Assembly: GCA_946540105.1 (NCBI GenBank)
Contig: CAMNIA010000004.1
Location: 1-44,785 of the forward strand
Length of the DNA stretch: 44,785 bases
Direction: 5' to 3'
Source: an uncultured Prevotella sp.
Lineage (GTDB): Bacteria > Bacteroidota > Bacteroidia > Bacteroidales > Bacteroidaceae
Part shown: positions 7,547-16,600 of the stretch, piece by piece
Position numbering within the stretch: the first letter of the stretch is position 1
How the letters are laid out: the number at the start of each line of letters is the position of its first letter
Translations under genes and position numbers: made by a program
Notes under the pieces: generated by a model
Told to the model about the DNA's origin: nothing
Databases searched by the model: none
Seen by the model: only the letters and a program-made list of their open reading frames with translations

Positions 7547-10402
7547 ATGAAACGCACAATACTTCTAATAACTCTACTCTATAACCTCATTGTATGTACA
7601 GCAAGTGGGCAGTCTGCTTACAGCGTTCGCCATTTCACCATACGTGACGGACTGGCTGCCAACGCCATTGTTGACGTGGAACAAGACCACAAGGGACTAA
7701 TCTGGATAGCCACGTGGAACGGTCTGTGCTGCTATGACGGCAACAAGGTGAGTACCTTCCGCGGGGAGCAGTGGGGAGAGGAGAACGCGTTGTCGACCTT
7801 CCGTCTTTCGGCCATCAAGGCTGACGGTCAGGACAACATCTGGATACGTACCTACGACCGCGAGCTATACCTGTACGATACGCACCAGTGTCGCTTCATT
7901 AACATCGGGCGACTGGTGAAGCGGAAGTTCGGACAGGCGGTGAAGCCACGTAACATCTATGTTATGCCCTCGGGGCACGTCTGGATAACGGACGAGCGGG
8001 CAGAACTGAACCTACGCATAGACGAGCGTTACCCCACCGACACGGACCGTATGGAAGTGTGGGGCAAGCGGGGTAAGGCTCTCTACGGAAAGTACATACA
8101 GAAGGTGGAGGCTGACGGGCAAGGCCGTGAGTGGATAGTGACGGACCGTGGCATGATGCGCTACGGCAGCAAAGAGGTACGCAAGGGGATTTTCACGAAC
8201 TATGCCAACGGCGGCAAGCCCGCTGGAAAACCAGCGGGAACGGATGCTGAAGCATACGTGAAAGCAAATGACATAGACAAGTATATGACGGACCGTCAGG
8301 GCAACCTATGGTACTGGTCGTCGCACGGGTTGTCACTGGTCAACTTCCACCACTACGACATGCAACTGCTGGCGCTGGAGGCGGGTGTCCAGACTCGCTC
8401 GGTGCTATGCCGCCGCGACGGCAGCACATGGGCAGGCACGAAAAACGGCTGCATCGGCATCTACAGTTCCAATGGGCGAATGGCTGGGAACGAGGGAGGG
8501 AGCGGTAACCTGCGGCTAACGGGGTGGTTGGGGGCAACGGGTAAACCGATGTCCACGAAGGTGGTTTTCTCGCAAGGCATCTATTGCATGAAAGAGGACT
8601 CCCGCGGCAACGTATGGATAGGTACGAAGGGGCAAGGTCTCTACACGGTATGGAGCGACGGCAGGGCAATGAGTCACTACATGCCCGACGGAAATGACGC
8701 TTATTCGCTGAGCAACAAGAACGTCTACGACATTGACGAGGATGAGCAGGGCAACATCTGGATAGCCACCTACGACGGTGGGCTGAACCTCATCAGAGGT
8801 GAGAAGACAGGGGTGAGAGGTGAGAAACTACGCTTCATACACAGCGGCAATGAGCTGAAGCAGTATCCACTACAGGAGTTCAGTCGCATCCGTCGCATCA
8901 GCCACGACGGGAAGGGCACCATCCTACTATCGACGACTAATGGTTTGGTGACCTTCAGCAACGCCCATGCGAGAAATCCGCAAGCCATCACATTCCACAC
9001 CACCCAGCACGAGCAAAGGGACACCACGTCGCTACGCACCAACGACGTGCTACAGACACTGGTATGTGGCGATGGCACCGTCTATGTCGTCACCCTGGGC
9101 GGTGGGATCCAGCGGATAAAGGACACGAATCTGTTGCAGGACAACCTGCACCTGCAGACAGAGCGCACCATGAATCAGGGAGCAGGCAGTGTGCTGTCGC
9201 TCCTGGAAGACAGGCGAGGCAGCATCTGGGTAGTGCGCGAGACGGAGGTGAACAGATACGACCGGAAAACTGGCGAGCTAATGCCCTTTGGTCCCAACAA
9301 CATGGGTGAACAGGCCGAGCTGACAGAGGCGCAACCCGCCATGAGCAACGACGGGCATCTGTGGGTGGCTGCCCTGAGCGGTGTACTGACATTCGATGGT
9401 CGGTCAATGCGGAAGAGCAACTACCAACCCAACATAGTCTTTACGAGTCTGCGCTATCAAGGTGAGGAAGAGACGCATCCCATCCTGAACCGGCAGACGC
9501 TGACCATCGAAAAGGATCAACGTAACATGACCATCTACTTTGCCGCCCTGGACTACGAAGACAACTATCTGATGCAATATGCCTATCGCATTGAGAGAGG
9601 TGAGAAGTTGGAGACAAGGGGTAAGAAGGGCTGGAACTACATCGGTCAGCAGCCCGCCATCTCGTTCAGCGAGCTACAACCTGGTCAGTACCGTCTCATC
9701 GTCAAGAGTACCAACAGCGATGGTGTATGGACATCCAACGAGACCATGCTCATCCTCAATGTCGTTCCCACCTTCTGGGAGCGCGGCTGGGTGCGTCTCA
9801 TCGGCATCTTGCTCATCATAGCGCTAGGCACCTGGTTGACGATAACGTATCTGAGTCGTCGACGTCAGGCTCAGGAGCGCGAGCAGCGTCTAGCGAGCAT
9901 CATGCGGCAATACCGTGATCTGCAGGAACGACTGCGGAATGAGGAGAGGGAGCAGGAAATCACCCCAGCCTCAACAGAGGAGGAGACAGACACTCATGAG
10001 AAGCGCATTGAAGAGAGTAGCAGTGTCGTCAGAGAATACCGGCTGTCAGAGCCTCAGATTGTTGACGAAGACGAGGTGATGATGAACCGTCTGATGGTCT
10101 TCATCGAGGAGCACATCAACGACGAAGATCTGAAGATTGACGACATGGCGGAGGCAGTAGGTCTGGGGCGCACGGTATTCTACGAGCGCATCAAGCAGCT
10201 GGTAGGCGTATCGCCCAGCGACTTCCTGCGTCAGGTTCGCATGCAACGTGCCCAGCAGCTCATTGTGCGCAGCAAGATGACGGTGTCGGAGATAGCTTAC
10301 TCCATTGGCTTTACCGACCCGAAATACTTCACCAAGTGCTTCAAGAAGTTGACGGGCATGACGCCATCAGAATACAGAGAAAAAGAGTCCGCAGCCAATT
10401 GA
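7547..10402 (+). CDS. HTCS-like sensor-regulator: periplasmic two-component-regulator propeller + Y_Y_Y domain + TM + cytoplasmic AraC-type HTH, without kinase or receiver
   Basis: Signal peptide; repeated DxxGxIWIATxxGL blades (KGLIWIATWNGLCCYD, GNVWIGTKGQGLY, GNIWIATYDGGLNLI, GSIWVVRETEVNRYD); Y_Y_Y-like QYAYRIERG...GQYRLIVKSTNSDGVW; TM VRLIGILLIIALGTWLTITYL; AraC domain LKIDDMAEAVGLGRTVFYERIKQLVGVSPSDFLRQVRMQRAQQLI...VSEIAYSIGFTDPKYFTKCFKKLTGMTPSEYRE. Confidence 0.88.
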   Translation: MKRTILLITLLYNLIVCTASGQSAYSVRHFTIRDGLAANAIVDVEQDHKGLIWIATWNGLCCYDGNKVSTFRGEQWGEENALSTFRLSAIKADGQDNIWIRTYDRELYLYDTHQCRFINIGRLVKRKFGQAVKPRNIYVMPSGHVWITDERAELNLRIDERYPTDTDRMEVWGKRGKALYGKYIQKVEADGQGREWIVTDRGMMRYGSKEVRKGIFTNYANGGKPAGKPAGTDAEAYVKANDIDKYMTDRQGNLWYWSSHGLSLVNFHHYDMQLLALEAGVQTRSVLCRRDGSTWAGTKNGCIGIYSSNGRMAGNEGGSGNLRLTGWLGATGKPMSTKVVFSQGIYCMKEDSRGNVWIGTKGQGLYTVWSDGRAMSHYMPDGNDAYSLSNKNVYDIDEDEQGNIWIATYDGGLNLIRGEKTGVRGEKLRFIHSGNELKQYPLQEFSRIRRISHDGKGTILLSTTNGLVTFSNAHARNPQAITFHTTQHEQRDTTSLRTNDVLQTLVCGDGTVYVVTLGGGIQRIKDTNLLQDNLHLQTERTMNQGAGSVLSLLEDRRGSIWVVRETEVNRYDRKTGELMPFGPNNMGEQAELTEAQPAMSNDGHLWVAALSGVLTFDGRSMRKSNYQPNIVFTSLRYQGEEETHPILNRQTLTIEKDQRNMTIYFAALDYEDNYLMQYAYRIERGEKLETRGKKGWNYIGQQPAISFSELQPGQYRLIVKSTNSDGVWTSNETMLILNVVPTFWERGWVRLIGILLIIALGTWLTITYLSRRRQAQEREQRLASIMRQYRDLQERLRNEEREQEITPASTEEETDTHEKRIEESSSVVREYRLSEPQIVDEDEVMMNRLMVFIEEHINDEDLKIDDMAEAVGLGRTVFYERIKQLVGVSPSDFLRQVRMQRAQQLIVRSKMTVSEIAYSIGFTDPKYFTKCFKKLTGMTPSEYREKESAAN
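8219..8238. repeat. Perfect 8-bp inverted repeat inside the coding sequence
   Basis: CCCGCTGG-AAAA-CCAGCGGG, encoding KPAGKPAG. Confidence 0.85.
8798..8825. repeat. Four-heptad tract (GGTGAGA-type) inside the regulator CDS
   Basis: GGTGAGA AGACAGG GGTGAGA GGTGAGA, period 7. Confidence 0.8.
9599..9626. repeat. Second, more degenerate four-heptad tract in the same CDS
   Basis: GGTGAGA AGTTGGA GACAAGG GGTAAGA; resembles the tract at 8798. Confidence 0.6.
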
Positions 10403-10421
10403 TCGCGGACTCTTTCATTTT
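10382..10421. terminator. Intrinsic terminator whose left arm lies in the last codons of the regulator gene
   Basis: AAAGAGTCCGC (10382-10392) / GCGGACTCTTT (10405-10415), then cattttttc; shared by convergent genes. Confidence 0.8.
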
Positions 10422-10432
10422 TTCATGCTTCA

Positions 10433-13400
10433 TTATTTCTTGATATACTTGACACCATTCAGCACGTAGACACCCTTGGGCAGGCTGTCGAAACTGCTGG
10501 CCGGTCCAACATAGGCACCCATGACGCTATAGATATGGTCGGTCTTCAACAGTTGACGTCCCGTAACGGCAGGAATCTCATCGATGTGCGTCGAGACATA
10601 GGTATCGGAAACCTTGCCAGCCTGTGTAGAGACGGTCTGACGGTACTTGATGTCATCGTCGGCACTAGAGGTAGCAATCTGCAGTTCTGCACTACCCTCA
10701 GTACGGAAGGTGTGAGTAGCCTCGTCGAAGTAAGAGAAGCCTTCATGAGCCACAGGAATCGTCACCTGAACAGACTGGTTGGCAGGCACCGTTACGCGCT
10801 GGAAGCCTACAAGTTTCTTAATGGGACGTCCGACAGTAGATCCAGGGAAGGCAGCATAGACCTGGATAACCTCGTCGCCATCACGACTGCCAGTGTTGGT
10901 GACTGTGAGTGTGACATTCTTTGTCTCATCCATGTTGAATGTAGCCGGAATGTTGAAGTCGGAATAGATGAACGTGGTGTAGCTCAGGCCATAACCGAAG
11001 GGATACATGGGTTTCTCTGCCTGACACGGATTCTTGGCACCCTTGCCATAATACATATAAGTATAGCCCCAGTCGTCGATGTTATACTCCATCATACCCT
11101 CGCGCCCAAAGGACGAATAGTTCTTGGCAGACTGATTCTGTGAAGGCAGCTCGTCGACACTGTTGTACCATGTTGATGTCAGCTTACCACCAGGGTTGAT
11201 GTCGCCATAGACGGCATCACAGATTGCCTGACCCTGAGCTTGTCCGCCGTACCAAGCCTCAAGGATGGCGGGAATATTTGCCTTAGCCCACGTGATGTCG
11301 AGCGACGAACCGCTCTCCAGTACGAGCACGACATTCTTGTTGACCTCATAGACAGCCTTCAGCACCTCTTCCTGATTACCGGGCAGCGTAAGCTTCCAGC
11401 GGTCGTGCCCCTCGGTGCCCGTAGCATGGTCGTCGGGTTTGCTGAAGTCAGTACCGCCCAGGAAGATAACGACATCAGCCCTTTGCGCCACCGCCTTGGC
11501 ACGAGCAATCATCGCATCGGTAGCCTTTTCGTTGACAGAGGCAGAGGTGGTACACATATAAAGCGGTCCGGCGGTCTCGGCAGCAGGAATCAGCTCCTCG
11601 TTGGGATTGCTGAAGCGATAATATTGATAGTTGCCCACATAGCTATTGGAACCACCAAACTTTACATAAAGGTCGTGCGTGCCTTTCAGCATCGCCTGAG
11701 TTTCGGCATCGAGATCCATGGTAAGAGTCTTCCACTTAGTCCAGCCACCCGTATCCTCATTGCTGACCGTCAGAAACGGCGTCCCATCCTTACTGTCGAG
11801 GATGAAGCTGACGGTTCCAACGCCTGTATTCTTGGCACCAAAGGACATTTCGAACTTGCTACATCCCATCTCACCGAAGTAGACATCTTTATAGAGGAAG
11901 ATATCGCCAGGAGCAGTATTCTCCAGATTACCAGCACCCGTGTCGTTTTTGCTAGCACCGCGCTTGGAGACGATAGCCTCGGTAAAAGGAACGGCATTGA
12001 ACCCACTGGAGGTCAACATAGTGGGAAGCTTGAAGTCAAGTTTCTTGCAAAATGCCTGATAAGGCGTCGTGGTATAAGTAGGCGTACCCGAGTAGTCACC
12101 TAGCATGATGGCATCAGCATAAGGACCGATGAGCGCCACCTTCTTATCGGTGGTGAGAGGTAGCAGATTGCCCTCATTCTTCATCAGTACCATAGACTCC
12201 TGTGCAGCCTTCAGCGCCAGTTTCTGGTTGGCCTCACTCTCCAAGGTATTGTCAACGGGATAAGTATAATCATCGAATTCGCCCAGTGCGAAGCGAGTCT
12301 CAAGGACACGGATGACAGCCTGATCGATGTCCGCCTCAGTAAGCGTGACATACTTTTGTCCGTTAGGAGCAGCAGGCTCCTTTGCCTGGAATTCGGGGGT
12401 AACGGCATTAACACCAGCACGCTGGATAACCGACGAACGACTCATGAACTCGCAGTTGGTGTCCAGACCAGCCTTGATAGCCAGGGACACAGAACGAGCC
12501 TCCATGATTTGCTCCTCCTCGGTAGCATTCTGATAGGGAGCATGTATGGTGCTGAAAGCTGTACCGTCATCGACCGTTCCTGCTGTGTAGGGACCAAAAT
12601 ACAAGTGTTTGGTAGCACGATGGATGCAGGCCACGCCAGCGCAGTCAGATGTAACATAACCCGAGAATCCCCACTCGCCGCGCAGGATGTCAGTGAGCAG
12701 CATCTTGTTGCCAGCACATGGTAGTCCGCCGTGTGCTTTCTCCTTTCCCAGATTGTTGGCATCCTTCTCATCGACATCTGTAGAGAGCGCATTATAAGCA
12801 GCCATGATACTTTTGACGTCAGCCTGTTCGACACACATCTTGAAGGCAGGGAGATAATATTCGCGCATGTTTTTCTCAGAGACGAACGACGTCGTTGACT
12901 GTCGTCCACGCTCATAGTTGTTGGCAGCGAAATGTTTAGCGGTAGCTACTAATTTATAATAAGGTGTCTCGGGAGTAATCTCGCCCTGGAAACCCTTGAC
13001 GAACTGAACCCCTAAGGTGCCTGCCAGGAAAGGATCCTCGCCATAGTTTTCCTCTTCACGTCCCCAACGAGGGTCACGAGCCATATTGATGGTAGGGCTC
13101 CAGTAGTTAAGTCCTTTGCCCTTATTCACATGGTAGATGCGTGCCTCATCGGAGATAGCATTAGCACACTGGTACACCAGCTGCGGATCCCACGTGGCCG
13201 ACATGCCCTTAGACTCGGGGAAGCTGGTTGCCGCCCCCGAACGAGCCACACCATGAAGAGCCTCGTTCCAGTACTGGTAGGCAGGTACGATGACCTCACC
13301 GTTGCGTTTGATTGGTTCGCTGACGTTGTTGCCGAGCTGGTCGACCTTCTCGCGCAGTGTCAGTTCTTTGACGAGGAGCACAGCACGTTCATGAAAACTC

Positions 13401-13510
13401 TTGCTCTTGTCGAGCCAAGGATACTTGTCCAGGTCATAAGGTATAGCCTGGGTGGCAAGTGATGCAAAAAGCATCAGCGCCATGAGGGAGAAAGTTTTTT
13501 TGTTAGTCAT
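10433..13510 (-). CDS. Glycoside hydrolase family 3 beta-glucosidase/xylosidase-like protein with internal carbohydrate-binding-like insert and T9SS-like tail
   Basis: MTNKKTFSLMALMLFASLATQA signal peptide; GH3 motifs PTINMARDPRWGREEENYGEDP, ATAKHFAANNYERGR, GYVTSDCAGVACIH; fibronectin-III-like NTGSRDGDEVIQVYAAFPGSTVGRPIKKLVGFQRV; tail KGVYVLNGVKYIKK. Confidence 0.9.
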   Translation of the reverse strand: MTNKKTFSLMALMLFASLATQAIPYDLDKYPWLDKSKSFHERAVLLVKELTLREKVDQLGNNVSEPIKRNGEVIVPAYQYWNEALHGVARSGAATSFPESKGMSATWDPQLVYQCANAISDEARIYHVNKGKGLNYWSPTINMARDPRWGREEENYGEDPFLAGTLGVQFVKGFQGEITPETPYYKLVATAKHFAANNYERGRQSTTSFVSEKNMREYYLPAFKMCVEQADVKSIMAAYNALSTDVDEKDANNLGKEKAHGGLPCAGNKMLLTDILRGEWGFSGYVTSDCAGVACIHRATKHLYFGPYTAGTVDDGTAFSTIHAPYQNATEEEQIMEARSVSLAIKAGLDTNCEFMSRSSVIQRAGVNAVTPEFQAKEPAAPNGQKYVTLTEADIDQAVIRVLETRFALGEFDDYTYPVDNTLESEANQKLALKAAQESMVLMKNEGNLLPLTTDKKVALIGPYADAIMLGDYSGTPTYTTTPYQAFCKKLDFKLPTMLTSSGFNAVPFTEAIVSKRGASKNDTGAGNLENTAPGDIFLYKDVYFGEMGCSKFEMSFGAKNTGVGTVSFILDSKDGTPFLTVSNEDTGGWTKWKTLTMDLDAETQAMLKGTHDLYVKFGGSNSYVGNYQYYRFSNPNEELIPAAETAGPLYMCTTSASVNEKATDAMIARAKAVAQRADVVIFLGGTDFSKPDDHATGTEGHDRWKLTLPGNQEEVLKAVYEVNKNVVLVLESGSSLDITWAKANIPAILEAWYGGQAQGQAICDAVYGDINPGGKLTSTWYNSVDELPSQNQSAKNYSSFGREGMMEYNIDDWGYTYMYYGKGAKNPCQAEKPMYPFGYGLSYTTFIYSDFNIPATFNMDETKNVTLTVTNTGSRDGDEVIQVYAAFPGSTVGRPIKKLVGFQRVTVPANQSVQVTIPVAHEGFSYFDEATHTFRTEGSAELQIATSSADDDIKYRQTVSTQAGKVSDTYVSTHIDEIPAVTGRQLLKTDHIYSVMGAYVGPASSFDSLPKGVYVLNGVKYIKK

Positions 13511-13563
13511 TACGATATGTTTTTTAGTTGTCATTCAAGTAAGCGGCATAGCAGTGTCGATTT

Positions 13564-13579
13564 CTCGACCGTGGTCGAG
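13564..13579. promoter_or_regulatory. Palindrome CTCGACC-GT-GGTCGAG between promoter and GH3 start codon
   Basis: Perfect 7-bp arms with a 2-nt centre, downstream of the - strand TATCTTTG box (13601-13608). Confidence 0.6.
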
Positions 13580-13600
13580 TGTGGCGTTGCAATCCGGGTG

Positions 13601-13608
13601 CAAAGATA
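13601..13608 (-). promoter_or_regulatory. -7 box TATCTTTG for the GH3 gene
   Basis: caaagata on + strand. Confidence 0.6.
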
Positions 13609-13667
13609 CCAGAATAAGTTTGGCAGATGGGGGTAAAATCTGGCGCAAAAGGTGGAAAGGGCTTTTT

Positions 13668-16600
13668 TTAGCGTGTCAGCGAGAACTTCATGGAGAGACC
13701 GAAGTCGTGGGTTGTCGTGGGGTACGAGCTCGACGAGAGCAATGGCGTGTTGGTCTGGCGTTCATAGTATGCAGAGAGCGTCATCAGACGTGACAGCGTG
13801 TAGTCAGCCATAAACGACATCTTAAAGGCTGAGTTACCACTGGATGCTGACGAAGTGCGGGTGGCGATGTCGCGGGTGATGGCGGCCTGGTCGCGCAGTG
13901 AGATATCAAGACGCAGGTTGAGGTCGTGGTTGACGCCCGACTTCTTATTGTTCTGGGTGCTCTGGGAGTTTTGACTATTCTGACTGTTCTTGCCACCCTG
14001 TGCCCGCTTAATCTTTCTTGTGGTGCCGCTACCGAAGAGGCGGAAGTCGCTAATCTTATAGTTGAAGCCGAGAACTATGTCGTTAGAACGGCTCTCGTTG
14101 ATTTGCACGCTGGTCATGGAGAGATTAAGTACACGCGTACGGCGGTATTCTGCCTTGACAGTGAGGTTGTTGGGGAAGGTGACATCGACACCGATAAGCG
14201 GCGAGAAGCTCTCGTTGATGCTGACAGTAGGCACATTCCAGCCGAGCAGGGACGCCGTCTCCGACGAGCTGGTGTAGCTGCCGACGGCAAAGATACTCTT
14301 ATAGGCGTGGTTGAGGTTGACGCTCTTGAAGTGCTCGTTAAACCACTTCAACTTTGACAGTCCAGAATAACGAATCGTCCAGTTGGGCAACATCTTCGTC
14401 AGCTTTGGCAACAAGTCGAGGCTGCCACCGCCACTGCCTGTATAAGTATCGAGGAAGGCAGGAATCATGACAGCAGCACTGTACTGGCTGACGCTGGTGC
14501 CATAGTGGGCTTGTGCCATCTGCTGGAAACGTGGCAGTGCATCGCAGAACTTATCAAAGACGGCGGAGGGATAACCATTGTTGGCATCACCCATCTTCTG
14601 CAATGACGAGGAAATGGAGATGGTAGTCATATTGAACGAGCCAGTCTCGGTCGAAGGCATGCCTTGATAGATATAACGGATGCTACGATTCTTCGTATAG
14701 GAGCGTGAGGCATTCAGGTCGATGCGCAAGTCACGAACAGGCTCAAGCGTCGCCTTTATCTGCAGGTCTACCGCACGATTGGTGGTCGCCGGCGTTGCCG
14801 TTGAGTCACCATACAGCCAGCCGTTGTCCTTGGCTTTCTGCAGGAAGCCGTCGCCCGTCATACCGAAGGCGAATCCCAAGCCTGGTGCCATCACGCCACC
14901 AGTACGCTGACCAAAGGCATCGCCAATCTCAGGCATGAAGTTAGAGATAGCCATAGCATAGGTGTTGCGATAACTGACGGAAACGGAGCGCACCATCATC
15001 AACAGGCGCGCTGCACTTTGAGCCGGTTTGTACCACCACTGGTTTTCCAAAGGAGGCTTGGCGGTGACGGTGACCTTCACATCAATGCTGTCCTTCGCTT
15101 TGATGCGTATCTTGTTCAAGTCAACCACCTTATATTTTATAGGATAGAGTTTGCCATCCTTCGTACGGGCAGTAACGATAAGGCGTTTTGTCTTTTTACC
15201 GTGACTGACCTCAAAGGTTGAGTCAGGAAGGAGCGACAGTTCTTTCTCGAAACTGTTCTTGTTCTTTGGCAACTTAGACTCGTCTTTATTGCCGTTCTTG
15301 CCGTCTTTTTCTTTATTCGTTGCCGCCACAGCCTTCGTCACACCTTTCTTTTTCTTGGGTTGTGCTTTGGGAATAGACTTTTTAAAGCGTTCATTCACCT
15401 TCTTCAAGAATGGGAAATGGTTGTAGAGCGTTTCCAGATTGAACGTTCCATTGACGGTCAGCTGGCGATTGTTGTTGATGGTATTACCTGTCGTAGTGCC
15501 GTCTTCCAGCTGCGTCCCTCGGCGCCAGTTGTACGTAGCATTATAGCTGGCATCGCTGTTCACCCAGTCGAAGATAGGCAGCTTGTTAAGCGGCAACTGA
15601 TATGATGCCGTAAAGTTCTGGCGGTAGTCCAACGGACGTCCGAAGTGCTTGATGCTGTTCCAAACAGAGTCCTTCCACGCAGCATAGCGGTCGGGATACA
15701 GGTCTTTGTTTATAGGTTTGTCACTATAGGGTTCCTCTATTTCGGCCTGCGTACCCGACTGGAAGTTCATGTGTAGGTTCTTCGTCAGGTCCCAACGCAT
15801 AGAGAACTCACGATTCCACAAGAAAGTAGAACTCCAGGTTGCAGGAAGTTTCGAACCGCCCAGATTGTCCATATCACGCTCTTGCAACTCCTGATAGACA
15901 CGTCTGATTTCAGTATTGAAAGTAATGTTCTGCGGGAGCCAGTTCAGTCCCAGCGACTTCGGCAAAGCCATCCATTTCGACTTGCTCTTCGACTTCTTGA
16001 AGGGTTCCCAGGGCTTATAGACCGGCGTATAGCTGTAGTTGAGGGCTCCGCGCCACTCATCTTCTTTCTCATAGATGGTCGTGCTCCCCGTTGTGTAGCG
16101 GTGCGAGTGGCTGTAGGAGAAGGTGAAGTTGGCGGGGTCATAAGGCATGGGGTGTCGCTTGTTGGTCTTAATGCCAAAGCGCACGTTAGAGAGCGAGAAA
16201 TTGGTCGTTGTCTTTTTCGTGACGGCAATGCTTTCAATAGAGTCGCGCTCCTGCTTGTTAGCGGCAGCGTCGAGTGCGTCTTTCAGTTCCATATCCGTAT
16301 CCAGCGGGTTGTACTTTGGCGTCGTAATCTCTTTCGTTACTGAGTAGTAAAGCGGTGCCGTCACCTTCATCTTGTCAGGGAAGAACTTACCCAACTCGAT
16401 ATTGGTAGTGACACTGTAGGTCTTGTAGTCGTCAGTCGAGCGCTGCATCACGCCTTCTTCCAGTCCACCGAAGCCCTGCGTCATAATCTTTCCAGTCAGA
16501 TTGACGGTACCGACGTCAGACAGTTGGACATTCAGAGCGCCTGAGGCAGCCCAACCGCCCTTATTGACGGCATCCTGCAGGCGTAACTCGTTGACCCAGA

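Noticed and set aside
11240-12103. 287-aa ORF on + strand opposite GH3
   Set aside because: Fully antisense to a clear GH3 gene; no recognisable motif; typical shadow ORF in GC-balanced coding DNA.
13940-14010. NSQNSQNSQSTQNN low-complexity segment in SprA
   Set aside because: Short Q/N-rich loop in a large outer-membrane protein; ordinary and not a CRISPR-like or regulatory repeat.
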